Shown one piece after another: positions 10,268-20,718 of a stretch of 64,000 nt of DNA (positions are counted from its first letter, which is position 1; the number at the start of each line of letters is the position of its first letter). Below the pieces are notes generated by a model, which was not told where the DNA came from, did not search any database, and saw only the letters and a program-made list of their open reading frames with translations. This stretch comes from Pythium myriotylum. Taxonomy: Eukaryota > Oomycota > Peronosporomycetes > Pythiales > Pythiaceae. The stretch spans positions 374,501 to 438,500 of the forward strand of contig JALJCQ010000030.1 in the NCBI GenBank assembly GCA_023091665.1, written 5' to 3'. The translations under genes were made by a program, and so were the position numbers.

Positions 10268-11115
10268 CTCGCGATGAGATGAGAGGGGAGGAGATTCGGA
10301 AATGGACTGCGCGGGCAGAGTCACCAGCCAGTTGGGCAGGCGGCGCCCGCCGCTCCATCCGCCAGCTTGCTCCGGCCACTTTTCCAAGCTCCGCCTCTCT
10401 CGTCCACGGCAGAGAGGGGGGTCCTCGAGATGATACAGTTGCACGACGAGTCTGGATCTTTTGGTGAGCCCGCTGATCCATGAGGCATCGCCTGCTGCCG
10501 CCCGCCAGCTGGAGCTCAGGCGTCCTGATGGGCAGTCTCTCGCACGAAGCAACCCACGCGAGCGCGGTGAGACCCGCCCAGCTGAGCGACCGGATCCCTT
10601 TCGCGCGTCATCGGCTGGTCACGAGCTCACCTCGACGCCCGTGACTCACGATGGTCTTCTCCGCCTCGCGCACAAATTTTCCTGCTCGTGCACGACAAGG
10701 CGACGACTCACCAAGATGTCGCAACGTCAGTTGAGCCCCTTTACGGGCGTCAGCAGATCCTAGTATTAGGCAGGACGAAATGTCTGAGATCATACAGAAA
10801 GAGTGACATGGGTAGAGGATTGCTCATTTCCCCGGAGGCGCGCTTCAACGTGAGTGCCGGGGCGGCTGACTGGGTGGAGAGCGAGCGCGAACGTGTGGGC
10901 CTCGCCAACGTGGCGCGGCAGGTGTCACGAGCCTTCCTGACTCGGTCTCAGCTCCCGTATCGGAGACCGTGGGGAAGGAAGACAAGTCGCACGTGGCAGG
11001 GTCGTTCAACGACTAAGCCAGACTGATCGATCGGCGCCAGGATCTATTCCTGCCCTGCGCGTGTGGGGGCTGTTATTGCCCCACGAGACGCGATGGAGTG
11101 AGCGAGTGGGCAGCG
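10268..11115. other. Divergent intergenic region
   Basis: About 850 bp between the TAZ gene and the giant ankyrin protein. Frames here are short and unconvincing. A minimal upstream frame (ATG at 11093, two codons) precedes the start at 11116. Confidence 0.4.
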
Positions 11116-14100
11116 ATGGCGCGGCGGCCGCTCTCGGACCAGCGGCGCCTGCTCGTGGAGCTCGAGTTGGACGAGAACGCGCTCGCCGAGAGCCACGCGG
11201 CGAGGAGTGCGAGGCCGCAGTCGGCGCCGAGACGACGGCCTTCTGCTGCTGCAGGGCTCGTCGATCTGCGCACGCCGAGTCCGTACAAGTTCAAGCAGAA
11301 GATCCTCAGCACGCGCTCGCACCATGGGCTCGATGGTGAGGACAATGACGGCGAGAATATTGGACGAGCCCCGGCTCCGACAGCAAGACGGCGCGAGTCC
11401 CAGCGACCGCCGATGCCCTCGCCGCTCGTACTAATCGCGGACGCGATCCGCGAGAACGCAGCGCAGCGCAGCCGCGTGCTGCTCGAAGTGCAGGACGAAC
11501 TGCGACGCATCCCACCGCTGCGGCGTGGGCCAACGCTGCTGTCGTCCAAGGCTATTAAAATGCTAAATCGTCTGCGCAGCCTCACGCTGTCGATCGTCGA
11601 GATGGTGCGGTACTTCTACGAGCAGCTCCCATCGTACCCGGGCTCGGGAGGCGACGCGACGGTGTGGGCGCTCCAGTACGAGTTCCAGGAGCTCTTCTCA
11701 CGGCTTGGCGCGAGTGACGTTGACATCTTGCTCTCGTTCCCACCCCTCATGCTATTTATCGAGTCGCTCGGCGTTAGCGCGATACGGAATCCGTTTCTCG
11801 ACGGCGTCTCGCTCGACTCGTCCGAGCTTCTGCTCTGTTCATGCCAAGCGATGGGGTCGGATCCTTCACGCAGCATGGTCTCTTCATCATTTTTCCAGCT
11901 TGTCGTGAGCAAGCTCGAGGCCTTCGCGATTCAAGTCCACCGCCAGTACCCAGCGTGGCAAACGCTGCCGCACGAACGCGTCGCAAGAGCTCTTCTAGAC
12001 CTTCTAGATCACGAGAACCGCGTGAATGCGACGCGTCTACTGCCCAGCTACTTGAGGCCGAAGGGCAGCCAACTGCTCTATGACGCACAGAACTACAAGT
12101 ACAACGACCGTGAGGATGAAGACAACGACAGTGAAGATATCGATCAAGTTATCCCACGGCCACTGGCCTGGGAAGATCCACCGCAGGAGCCTCCGCGTAG
12201 GAAGGTGAGTTTAACTTCTCCAACTGCCGCGTCGCAACTGTTACCAGTTCCAGCTCCAACACCTCGGTCAGTACTTGAGACACCAACTGGATCAATGCTT
12301 CCTTCAGTTGCAGAGCCCAAACCACAGATCGTTCCGAGCCACGGAGATCCTCGCACTGCCCCAAAGAAGGCAAAGAAGCTACAAGAACGCTCCTTGACGC
12401 TCGGTGTCCTCGGCACCAACGTTGTCAAGTCCGAGACCAAGCAAGTAACAGCGAAATCATCATCCATAAGTCCGGAGGATCAAGCAGAGCGGACACGGAT
12501 GACGATCGCCCACGCACTCGACAAGCTGCCGCATGTTTCGATGCGATGTCTCGGCATTTCACCTGCTCCAGCCGTGGAGACGTCGCAAGTCGAGCCGCCA
12601 AAGAAGGAAACGGAGAATTTAATTCTTCCACAGCGAATGTCTATCGTCACCGCCTCCACGCAAACGCTCGAGCACAGCGAGACGCAAACCGAATCAACCA
12701 AACTTGTATCATCATCCACTGATCCACCAGAACCCGTCGTGCTTGTAACCTCGTCAACAGAGCCTCCTGCTCCCGTCATCCTTACATCGTCTTCAACGGA
12801 TCCGCCAGAGCCTGTGCTGCTTGTATCATCGTCGACGGATCCGCCAGAGTCCGCGGTGTTGGTGACGTCGGGAACGGACCCACTTGACTCAGTGGTACTT
12901 GTGTCGTCTTCAACTGATCCACCAGAGCCTGTGACACTCGTTTCCTCGTCAACAGATCCACGAGAGCCGGTGTTGCTTGTGACGTCTTCGACCGATCCAC
13001 CCGAGCCTGTGATACTCGTTTCCTCTTCAACTGATCCACCAGAGCCTGTGATACTAGTGTCAACTTCAACCGATCCGCAAGAGCCGGTGCTGCTTGTCAC
13101 CTCTTCAACGGATCCACGAGAGCCGGTGCTGCTTGTCAACTCTTCAACAGATCCACGAGATCCAGTAATACTGGTATCATCATCAACAGATCCACCAGAG
13201 CCACCATTGTTTATGACATCCTCAACAGATCCACCAGAGCCAGTGTTACTCGTGACTTGTTCCACAGATCCACCAGAACCGGTCGTGCTGGTTTCATCGT
13301 GGACAGATCCGATCGAGTCACTCGTGCTCGTGGATTCCTGGACAGACCCACCGAAGCTTCAGGATCTGAAAGAAATCCGGTCGGAAAATTTGTTTGAAGT
13401 GGATAATCACGCAGTTGAGTCGACGGGAGAAGAAGTTCTGTCTTCGCCGTCACAACATGAACCGATTGAGATAAAAGTTGAATTGGAAAGTCTTCTACAG
13501 GGGAGCAAGGAAAATCTACAGCTATACCAACCGGATCGACAGCTGAAGAGCGGACGCAGCAACCTCGAGTTCTACTTGCAAGATGATGTTTCTGTCTCTT
13601 CGAAGCCTTTGGATGAGGAGTATCCCTCTTCCCAAGCTCATGAAATTGGTGTCGAGTATGTGTCGCCAAGACTGCCGCAATCACAAATGTCTGGACTCGG
13701 AATCGCCCATGAAAACGATCATTTAGACATTTCAGCTATGCCGGCCTCAGACATTGAGCCCACAATTCTCGCTGAGACCGCATCACACTTCGCGTTCCAA
13801 AGCAATATGATCGAAACTGAACAAGATTCTCTTTCCAGTGAGTCCACTTCTCTTTCAGATTCAACCAGCGAAATTTCGCGTATCCTTTCGCTCTGTCGCG
13901 ACGTTCAGGTCGCTGCGATTGACCTCAATGAGTGGCTAAATCCCTACAACAGCTCTCTTGGGTCTAATTCTACGCCCCTATTCGAATTTCGCTTGCCTCA
14001 GGGACCTGCTGCTCCTTGCTCGCCGACGTTCACACTCAGCACTCGGTACTTGGAACGGGAACTCAAGATGCTTCGGCGCTGTTTTCGCCTTTGGGTTGCG

Positions 14101-17100
14101 GCTCTCGCAGAACGAGACGAGCGACTAGAAATGCTTCGCGTGAGTTATTGTGCACATCGAATAGGACGTTTCGGGAGGCTTGTGCTGGCGCGGAGGCGAG
14201 AGCGAGAGCGGATACGAGAGCAAGAACGGAGAGACCGTAGTGCCAACGCGATCCAGAGGAAGTGGAGAGCGTTCTGCGAGGAGCAGCAGCGATGCGAACG
14301 ACGGAAAGCGTTCCACGAGCTCCACCGGCGTTTTCATCGCATCCATTTCTTCACGAGAGTGAGCCAACGCACCCAAAGACGGCTTGAAGCTCGGATAACC
14401 ATACAACGATGGTGGCGAAGAATTCTCCGAGCGTTGCGTACGGTGGAAAAACGACGACGAGAACGAGAAGAGCGTCAGTTGCGTCAACTCGTAGCGGCTC
14501 GTCATCTCCAGGGCTTCGTGCGGGAGCAGCTTTTACGACGTCGCCTAGAAGAGGCTCTCGAGAGCAACCGCCGTCTCCACATGATGGACAATTTACGAGC
14601 CATGAAGGCACGACAAGACGAGACCAAGCGACGTCAGCTTGAGGCAAAGCGGCTTGCAGAACTCAAGGCGACGATGCAGATGGATCTGCGGGAGATGGAG
14701 GGGCGGTGGAAGGATGCAGACGAACAGAGGCGCCGCGTGTGTGAGGAGCAACTCGAAAAAGAGGCTCAGGAACAGACGGAGGCGATTTCAAGGCGACGTG
14801 CGTTCGCCAGTGAACGGATTCATCGGTTTCTGGAGCTGAATATTCTACGGCGGCGGCTCAAAGAGGCAAAACGAGCGAGCGAGGCGATCGTAGAGGCTCA
14901 ACGAGAGCTAACGCAAGCGAGGCTCTGTCTTGAGCAAAAATGTCGTCGAAGCAAGGCCGAGAGACTGCTGTTGACACGAATGATCTGGTGGAAGGCGAAG
15001 AAGAGCGTCGAATTTGAACGGTACCAGGCGAGCGAACACGAGCGGCTGCTGAGGCTTCAGCAGGTGAGTGAGCGAGATGAGGCGAGACAGAAGTTACACG
15101 CTGAGCTTCGACGAGTGGTCGCCACATCGCGAGTGGAGGCCTACTGCGGATCGGCACAACACCATATCGTCGAGACCACGTACGCCTCTCGGCTGGCGGT
15201 CAAGCAACACGAAGCTCGGCGGCTGCGGCGACACGTTGCACGCGAGAAGATTGCCGGCTTCGTGTATACCAATTGGACCCGGTGGCTTCTCCGTAAGGCG
15301 AAGGACGAGGTAGTCGAGCTCGATCGTCAGCGAGGAGAAGCGGAAGAACGAGCAAAGCGACAGAGGCTACAACACCAAGAGGATGAGAAACGGCGGCTTC
15401 GGCGGGAAAGCGAGCGGATTGTCGCGGCGTGGATCCTCAACCAGGCGATCCGCGTAAAGGAGAAGCAAGCGGCTGAAGACAAGCGTCTTGCAGCCGAGGA
15501 AGACGCTCGTGTGGAGATGCTGCGTAGACTCGCGGCCGAGCGTATGAACGAGCGGCTCAAGCTCGAGAAAGAGCAACTCCTCCAGCAAAGCCGCCGTCGA
15601 GAGCAGCTCTCGCAGCTGCAGCATCGTAAGTCGCAAATGAAGGCATTGCAGCTCACGGAGAAGCACGAGCGTAACGAGAAGCTGCTTATTGCGACGAGCG
15701 AGTCCATGTTGGAGGAGAAACAGCAGCAGTTGGTGGCCCAGCTTCGCCAGGAGAGCGAGATCGAACGTCAGCGGCAACGAGAGATCGAGATGCAGGTACG
15801 AGCCAAGCTTGTAGAGACGATGCTGGACACGCAGAGGCTGGTCGACCGTGTGGTTTGCAACACAGTCACCGCCTCATTGATTCGCTACAACGTCGCTCTT
15901 CAAGGGCTCGTGCTGACTGCTCTCTTCAAGCGCATCGTGCTGCGTGCGTGGGCGCGCGAGGCCTGCTGGCGGTGGCGCCAGTTCGTAGTGCGCCGGCGTG
16001 CCATCGCCTCCATCACTTCGGCTGCGCTGTGGCCTTCGCAGGCGGTTGTCTCAGTAGTGCATGACACGAGTGAGAAGAGTCCAAAGACCACGCAGGGGCT
16101 CGCGGAGACGCGGCGACGCGAGCTGCGGCTCTTTGAGCTCAAGTGTATCGCGTCCGCTCGCAAGATCCAACGCGCGTGGGCCGCGTGGCGCAAGCAGATC
16201 CGTCAGCGACGTCGACTTGAGGTCAAGCGATCCGAAGACGCGCTCATCGCGCATGCGAAGCCCTCCGCCGTCGATGAGCAGACGCTCGAAGCAGCCGCGA
16301 CCAAGGTCGAGAGATGGTTCCGCGTCGAGCGGCGCAAGAACCAGTGGAGATTCCGAGTCGCACTCGCTGACCACGAAAAGGTCGAGATTTTATTCGCGGG
16401 AGGGCGCACGCTGGCGAGATATAAGAGCAAAAGACTGCGACTTGATGGCGTGGTGACTCGCAAACTTCTCCAGGCGCTGGATCCAGCGATGTCGTCGACT
16501 ACCGACGTCTCCCACGTGCTCCACGAGCTCGCACTCGACCTCGTCCCGATATTTGAGGCGGATGTACACGCAATAGATGGCTCGCCGGAGACCAGCGACG
16601 TGGGCGAGATGGACCTGCCGCGGTTCTGCTCGCTCACACGGCAGCTCAGCAAGACACGATCAATGCTCAAGCGCACGCAACTCCTAGACGCCAAGGCCGC
16701 AGCCTCATCAGCGCCGTCTACTTTGACGGTCTGGGACGCTGTCGAGTCGGCGTCGATCGAGGACGCCCACTTCCTGCTTCTCCAGGGAGCGGATTTGCAT
16801 GCCCGAGAGCCCAGCCACCAGCGCACCGCTCTCCACATGCTGGCTTTCAGCAGTGAGCCGCTGGCCCAGCGGGTGGCAATTCTCGAATTTCTCGTGGACA
16901 AGGCCAGACTGGACGCCTCGGCTCGAGACGACAGCGGCAACACACCGCTGATGCTGTTCGCGACGCGAGGCTGCGTCGGTTTGGTGGAGGCTTTGATGCG
17001 TGTGACTCCGTCTCAAGAGCTGTGGCGAGATACCAACGCTGCTGGTCGCTCCGCCTTCCACCAGGCATGCGAGCAAGATCAGTTAGAGGTGGCGTTGGTG

Positions 17101-17934
17101 CTGCAGCAGTCTGTGATGGCCACCAAGACTTCGGAAGACGAGAGGCGCGAGCTGTTGCTGGCTGTGTACGGCCCAGACGCTAGCGGTATGACACCGATCC
17201 ATACACTCGCGGCGCACGGCCACGTTGAGTGTCTCCGCCACTTGCTGTCGGTAGTCGACGAGTCAAGTAGAGAACTGCTAGTAGAACTTCGAGACGCGGA
17301 TGGCCTTCAGCCTCTGCATCTTGCAGTCTCCCACGGCTATTTGGATCTGGCAAGGCTTGTACTAGAGCACAAAGCCAGCGTCCAAGCGAACGACAATTGG
17401 CAGCGGTTCCCACTGCATTTCGCGACGCAGGCAGCAAACGCCGTCGACTTGATCTCGCTACTCGTCGAGTTCTCTGCCGACCTAAACGCTCCAGACGAGC
17501 GAGGCGACTCAGCTCTCCACTGGGCTGCTGCGGCAGGAAAGACCCTCGTTGTTCGGCACCTGCTCGTGCTCGGTGCGGATCCGACAGTGCTCAATGGAGA
17601 TTGGGAAACGCCAGCACAAATCGCAGCGTACAATGGCCACGCTGACTGCCGACGCATGCTACTTCCAGCATCGAGTCCTGACGGCATACGTCGAGGCAAC
17701 AGCGGAACGTTCACTTACGATCCGACGCAGGAAGCTCCTTCGGCCAAGTCGTACTACCTCCCGAATCGGAATGTAATGCCCGAGGACGATGGAGGCTCGC
17801 GAGTGCATCAAGCGAAAGGCGAGATCGATTGGGATGAGATCCATCGAGACGTCGAGCTCGTGGAGGAGAGCGGCCAGTTCTCGTCCGAAGACGAGCTGGA
17901 GAACGACGCCAACTGGTCCTCGGATGACGACTGA
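11116..17934 (+). CDS. Giant IQ-like/coiled-coil/ankyrin protein with 13-aa repeat array
   Basis: 2,272 aa from the ATG at 11116; the codon at 11098 is GTG. Residues about 533-745 hold sixteen 13-residue repeats plus a partial one, consensus SSTDPPEPVLLVT. Residues about 975-1760 are an Arg/Glu-rich helical rod with IQ-like motifs (AIQRKWRAF, TIQRWWRRI, KIQRAWAAWRKQ) that could bind calmodulin or EF-hand proteins. Residues about 1870-2190 hold about seven ankyrin repeats (TPLMLFATRG, TPIHTLAAHGH, LQPLHLAVSHGY, SALHWAAAAGK). The tail is acidic. The order of rod, IQ and ankyrin suggests a cytoskeletal, centrosomal or axonemal protein; this is inference. Two GTGAGT sites inside (12205, 15062) could be spliced, but the frame is open throughout. 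Confidence 0.8.
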   Translation: MARRPLSDQRRLLVELELDENALAESHAARSARPQSAPRRRPSAAAGLVDLRTPSPYKFKQKILSTRSHHGLDGEDNDGENIGRAPAPTARRRESQRPPMPSPLVLIADAIRENAAQRSRVLLEVQDELRRIPPLRRGPTLLSSKAIKMLNRLRSLTLSIVEMVRYFYEQLPSYPGSGGDATVWALQYEFQELFSRLGASDVDILLSFPPLMLFIESLGVSAIRNPFLDGVSLDSSELLLCSCQAMGSDPSRSMVSSSFFQLVVSKLEAFAIQVHRQYPAWQTLPHERVARALLDLLDHENRVNATRLLPSYLRPKGSQLLYDAQNYKYNDREDEDNDSEDIDQVIPRPLAWEDPPQEPPRRKVSLTSPTAASQLLPVPAPTPRSVLETPTGSMLPSVAEPKPQIVPSHGDPRTAPKKAKKLQERSLTLGVLGTNVVKSETKQVTAKSSSISPEDQAERTRMTIAHALDKLPHVSMRCLGISPAPAVETSQVEPPKKETENLILPQRMSIVTASTQTLEHSETQTESTKLVSSSTDPPEPVVLVTSSTEPPAPVILTSSSTDPPEPVLLVSSSTDPPESAVLVTSGTDPLDSVVLVSSSTDPPEPVTLVSSSTDPREPVLLVTSSTDPPEPVILVSSSTDPPEPVILVSTSTDPQEPVLLVTSSTDPREPVLLVNSSTDPRDPVILVSSSTDPPEPPLFMTSSTDPPEPVLLVTCSTDPPEPVVLVSSWTDPIESLVLVDSWTDPPKLQDLKEIRSENLFEVDNHAVESTGEEVLSSPSQHEPIEIKVELESLLQGSKENLQLYQPDRQLKSGRSNLEFYLQDDVSVSSKPLDEEYPSSQAHEIGVEYVSPRLPQSQMSGLGIAHENDHLDISAMPASDIEPTILAETASHFAFQSNMIETEQDSLSSESTSLSDSTSEISRILSLCRDVQVAAIDLNEWLNPYNSSLGSNSTPLFEFRLPQGPAAPCSPTFTLSTRYLERELKMLRRCFRLWVAALAERDERLEMLRVSYCAHRIGRFGRLVLARRRERERIREQERRDRSANAIQRKWRAFCEEQQRCERRKAFHELHRRFHRIHFFTRVSQRTQRRLEARITIQRWWRRILRALRTVEKRRREREERQLRQLVAARHLQGFVREQLLRRRLEEALESNRRLHMMDNLRAMKARQDETKRRQLEAKRLAELKATMQMDLREMEGRWKDADEQRRRVCEEQLEKEAQEQTEAISRRRAFASERIHRFLELNILRRRLKEAKRASEAIVEAQRELTQARLCLEQKCRRSKAERLLLTRMIWWKAKKSVEFERYQASEHERLLRLQQVSERDEARQKLHAELRRVVATSRVEAYCGSAQHHIVETTYASRLAVKQHEARRLRRHVAREKIAGFVYTNWTRWLLRKAKDEVVELDRQRGEAEERAKRQRLQHQEDEKRRLRRESERIVAAWILNQAIRVKEKQAAEDKRLAAEEDARVEMLRRLAAERMNERLKLEKEQLLQQSRRREQLSQLQHRKSQMKALQLTEKHERNEKLLIATSESMLEEKQQQLVAQLRQESEIERQRQREIEMQVRAKLVETMLDTQRLVDRVVCNTVTASLIRYNVALQGLVLTALFKRIVLRAWAREACWRWRQFVVRRRAIASITSAALWPSQAVVSVVHDTSEKSPKTTQGLAETRRRELRLFELKCIASARKIQRAWAAWRKQIRQRRRLEVKRSEDALIAHAKPSAVDEQTLEAAATKVERWFRVERRKNQWRFRVALADHEKVEILFAGGRTLARYKSKRLRLDGVVTRKLLQALDPAMSSTTDVSHVLHELALDLVPIFEADVHAIDGSPETSDVGEMDLPRFCSLTRQLSKTRSMLKRTQLLDAKAAASSAPSTLTVWDAVESASIEDAHFLLLQGADLHAREPSHQRTALHMLAFSSEPLAQRVAILEFLVDKARLDASARDDSGNTPLMLFATRGCVGLVEALMRVTPSQELWRDTNAAGRSAFHQACEQDQLEVALVLQQSVMATKTSEDERRELLLAVYGPDASGMTPIHTLAAHGHVECLRHLLSVVDESSRELLVELRDADGLQPLHLAVSHGYLDLARLVLEHKASVQANDNWQRFPLHFATQAANAVDLISLLVEFSADLNAPDERGDSALHWAAAAGKTLVVRHLLVLGADPTVLNGDWETPAQIAAYNGHADCRRMLLPASSPDGIRRGNSGTFTYDPTQEAPSAKSYYLPNRNVMPEDDGGSRVHQAKGEIDWDEIHRDVELVEESGQFSSEDELENDANWSSDDD
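12713..13350 (+). repeat. Coding minisatellite, 39-bp period
   Basis: Sixteen 39-bp units plus a partial one encode the acidic/proline repeat SSTDPPEPVLLVT. Conserved positions are TDP and the E at position 8; position 6 varies among P, R, Q, L and I. The reading frame is kept across all units. Outer units, especially the last two, are the most diverged, as expected when unequal crossing-over homogenises the centre. The repeat also opens a long antisense frame that I regard as spurious. Confidence 0.9.
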
Positions 17935-18052
17935 GGGAGATTCGACAGTAGACGTACCAGACACAATGGACAGTTTTGATGGGCACAACCACAAGCGTCT
18001 TGATTAGAGATCTTTATCAGGAGAGTAAGAAACGTGGAGAGAGTTTGGTCGG

Positions 18053-19111
18053 TCAGTTGCTGGTCTGGACCCGACGGTGGGCGCTCTCGACGGTGTTGCG
18101 AAGCAGCATGGCCACGGTCATGGGCCCGACACCTCCGGGCACTGGCGTGATGGCGCTGGCCACTTTGCTCGCGGCGTCGTAGTCGACGTCACCGACGAGT
18201 CGGTAGCCGGCTTTCTTGCTTGGGTCGTCCACGGCGTTGATACCGACGTCGATGACCACGGCGCCGGGCTTGATCCAGTCGCCCTTGACGAAATTGGCGC
18301 GGCCAATCGCTGCAATGACTATGTCGCCTTCTCGCACTCGCGCAGGCAGGTCCTGCGTTCTCGAGTGGCACATGGTCACGGTCGCATTGCGATGCAAAGC
18401 GAGCAGTGAGACAGGCAGCCCGACGATCTTGCTACGCCCGATGACCACGATGTGCTTGCCTTCGATGGGGATTTCATGGTGGTCCAGCAGCTCGATACAC
18501 CCTGCGGGTGTGCACGGTACGCTGAAGTCGACGCGCTCGCGGCGGTCGTTGCCTTGCAGCACGGCCTTGTGGGTCGCGAACGCGAAGAGCGCCGCGTGGT
18601 TTTGCGGGTGGAGTCCGTCGACGTCCTTAGCCGGATCGATGGCCTTGAGAATCGCGTCGGCGTCGCAGAACACCGGCAGTGGCAGCTGCACGATCATGCC
18701 GTCGACGTCGTCACGTGCGTTGAGGCTGCGAATGTGGTCATAGATCTCTTGCACGACTTCGTTCTCCAGCCGCTTCTTCTCGTCGGCGTCGACTTCATGC
18801 GCCGCGGCGCTGTCGCCGTCCTCGATGCGCTGCAGCACGTCGGGCAGCGAGATCTGCACTTTCCACGACTGCATGCCCACGGCCGCGCTCGTCTTCTGCT
18901 TCATGCGCACGTACGTGGCCGAGTCTTTGCGCGTGCCGACCACGACGACCGCGAGCCCGATCGCGCGGCCGTGGCTCTGCTGGAACGCCGCGCACGCCGG
19001 AGCCAGCTCGTGCTGCTGCATGTGCTCGCTCGTGGCCTTGCCGTCGAGCCGCAGAGGCGTCGTCATGGCGCAAGCGAGGAAGGCAGGAGGACCTGTTGAC
19101 GAATGACTCAT
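18053..19111 (-). CDS. folD: Methylenetetrahydrofolate dehydrogenase/cyclohydrolase
   Basis: 352 aa from the ATG at 19111; a second ATG at 19066 would give 337 aa, and the longer frame starts at TTG. It is the bifunctional FolD-type enzyme that interconverts 5,10-methylene-, 5,10-methenyl- and 10-formyl-tetrahydrofolate. Visible motifs are the catalytic YxxxK (Y67, K71), the VQLPLP strand, the DVDGLHP substrate loop, PCTPAG, the GRSKIVGLP dinucleotide-binding turn and the C-terminal TPVPGGVGPMT block. The formyl-THF synthetase domain of animal cytosolic MTHFD1 is absent. The extra N-terminal 15 residues are weakly suited to mitochondrial import, so localisation depends on the start used. Confidence 0.95.
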   Translation of the reverse strand: MSHSSTGPPAFLACAMTTPLRLDGKATSEHMQQHELAPACAAFQQSHGRAIGLAVVVVGTRKDSATYVRMKQKTSAAVGMQSWKVQISLPDVLQRIEDGDSAAAHEVDADEKKRLENEVVQEIYDHIRSLNARDDVDGMIVQLPLPVFCDADAILKAIDPAKDVDGLHPQNHAALFAFATHKAVLQGNDRRERVDFSVPCTPAGCIELLDHHEIPIEGKHIVVIGRSKIVGLPVSLLALHRNATVTMCHSRTQDLPARVREGDIVIAAIGRANFVKGDWIKPGAVVIDVGINAVDDPSKKAGYRLVGDVDYDAASKVASAITPVPGGVGPMTVAMLLRNTVESAHRRVQTSN

Positions 19112-19509
19112 CCATGGAGAAAGAAGATCAGGCGGGCTGAATGCGAGGAGGTCCCCGTCGAATCCGATATCGGTTTGCAAAGGATCCAGCCAACTTCATG
19201 TTGATCCGGGACATGCAACCCTACCCGCGATGAACTCCATGACCAACATTCCTGATGATGATTAGGTTAGTTTATGATTTGGCTTAGGTTGAGTGGGGAG
19301 CTGTATGCGACGTGGTACGGAAGGATGGCTACGGCAGCTCTTTGGAAGAAATAATCTGGAAGGAACGTTCCGTGTCGTGAAGCGCGCAGAAGCGTCCCAT
19401 GTTAACTAGCCAGCGGTTTGCATCCGCCAGCGCCTCTGCGTTGCTGTCCGGCGCTCGCTAGATAGTGCACCGCTGCCGATCCGCCCGCGGTCGGACTTCA
19501 CTTTGTGGG
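19112..19509. other. Divergent intergenic region, folD/ZIP
   Basis: About 400 bp between two divergent starts, with no gene seen. It probably holds both promoters. Confidence 0.45.
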
Positions 19510-20664
19510 ATGGACGACAGTAACGTGACACTACGCCAGGTGCTGATGGAGCACAGCGAGGAAGTCTTGGGCGTGATGCTCACATGTACGACGGGGCTGC
19601 TGACGGTGCTCGGAGCGCTCGTCGTGTACAGCAGTCGACTCGACTTCTTGTGGCAACCGCAGTCCCTTGTAGTCGCGCTCGGCGTCGCTACAGGCAGCAT
19701 GATGAGCTTCACGTTTGTCGAGCTCATGCGAGAGGCACAACTGCTGCTAGAAGACGTCGCTAAGAAGATGCTCAACAAGTCGGGTGATGGAGAAGACAAC
19801 ATCGTGGAGGGTTGTGCGACGCTACTTCTCGCCGCCGCTTTCGCCGCAGGCGTCGTTGCGATCTGGGCGATCGACACATTCTGTATCTACATCGTGGTGC
19901 CGTCGAAACTAGTGCGCAGATCGAGAGACGCAACAGTACTCATCCGGAATGGCGGATCCGCGACCTCCCCGATGTCCATTCGCCGCAGCTCTCCCACTCG
20001 TACGACTGCTCGGGGTCAGCCTCTGATGTTGCCTTCGACGACATCTGACTTCAGCGCAAAGGAGCTGCTATATAAGGTCGGCACGGCTCGGGTCGTGGCG
20101 TTCGGAGTGCAAAACGTACCAGGTGGGTCATCAAAACCTTTTGTGAAGGAATCGCAGTTTGGAACTTACATTGACTGTAGAAGGAATGGTACTCTGTATC
20201 GCCGCGAACCAGCGAAAGACCCTGGGTATCTTGTTTGCTTGCGCTGTCGCCATGTTCAACCTCACCCGTACGTGCCGCTTTCTGTGTGGCCATGGTTTAT
20301 GGTTCAATTGACAAAGGACCTGCTGTCGTAACCAGAGGGGATGGCTCTCGCTGGCGTACTCGCGCAGTCTTCTGGTCTCCGTTGGCGGGCCGTGCTGTGG
20401 TGCGTCCTGGCAGCGCTCGGCCTCCCGCTCGGCGGCTTCCTCGCTTGGGCCATGATTTTCAAGACCCACCTCACGGATTTGGTTTTGGGGATCTTGTATG
20501 CAGTTACTTGCGGATTGCTCGTGAGCGCCAGCTTCTCGCAAATCCTCACAGTCTGCTACAACCACAAAGCTGCGAGCGACAGCAGCTCCGTGACATTAAG
20601 CGTACTTGGTGGGATCATGTTCACGACCAGCATTCGCACCGTGCTGGCTTTCCTGTATGTGTAG
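19510..20664 (+). CDS. ZIP-type metal transporter, spliced
   Basis: Exons 19510-20122 and 20336-20664, intron 213 bp (GTGGGT...CCAG), 313 aa. The unspliced frame would stop at 20331. Splicing joins ...QNVP to EGMALAG..., restoring the ZIP signature xNxPEG near residues 201-206, then LGLPLGGF and two more hydrophobic helices. Three hydrophobic helices precede a long polar loop (about 140-190), the usual place of the variable cytosolic loop. ZIP/ZupT proteins import zinc, iron or manganese. Oddities: the metal-ligand His of HNxPEG is Gln here, and the second motif of the family is not recognisable, so transport may be altered or lost. The neighbour at 20719-21815 is a convergent relative. Confidence 0.72.
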
Positions 20665-20718
20665 CGAGAATAAGAGCAAAACGGTGTGTGTGCTGATGTT
20701 CAATCATAATCCACTAAA

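Noticed and set aside
12480..13265. Antisense 261-aa repetitive frame opposite the 13-aa repeat array
   Set aside because: Openness follows automatically from the 39-bp repeat on the other strand; the product is a simple Thr/Ser/Gly repeat with no independent support.
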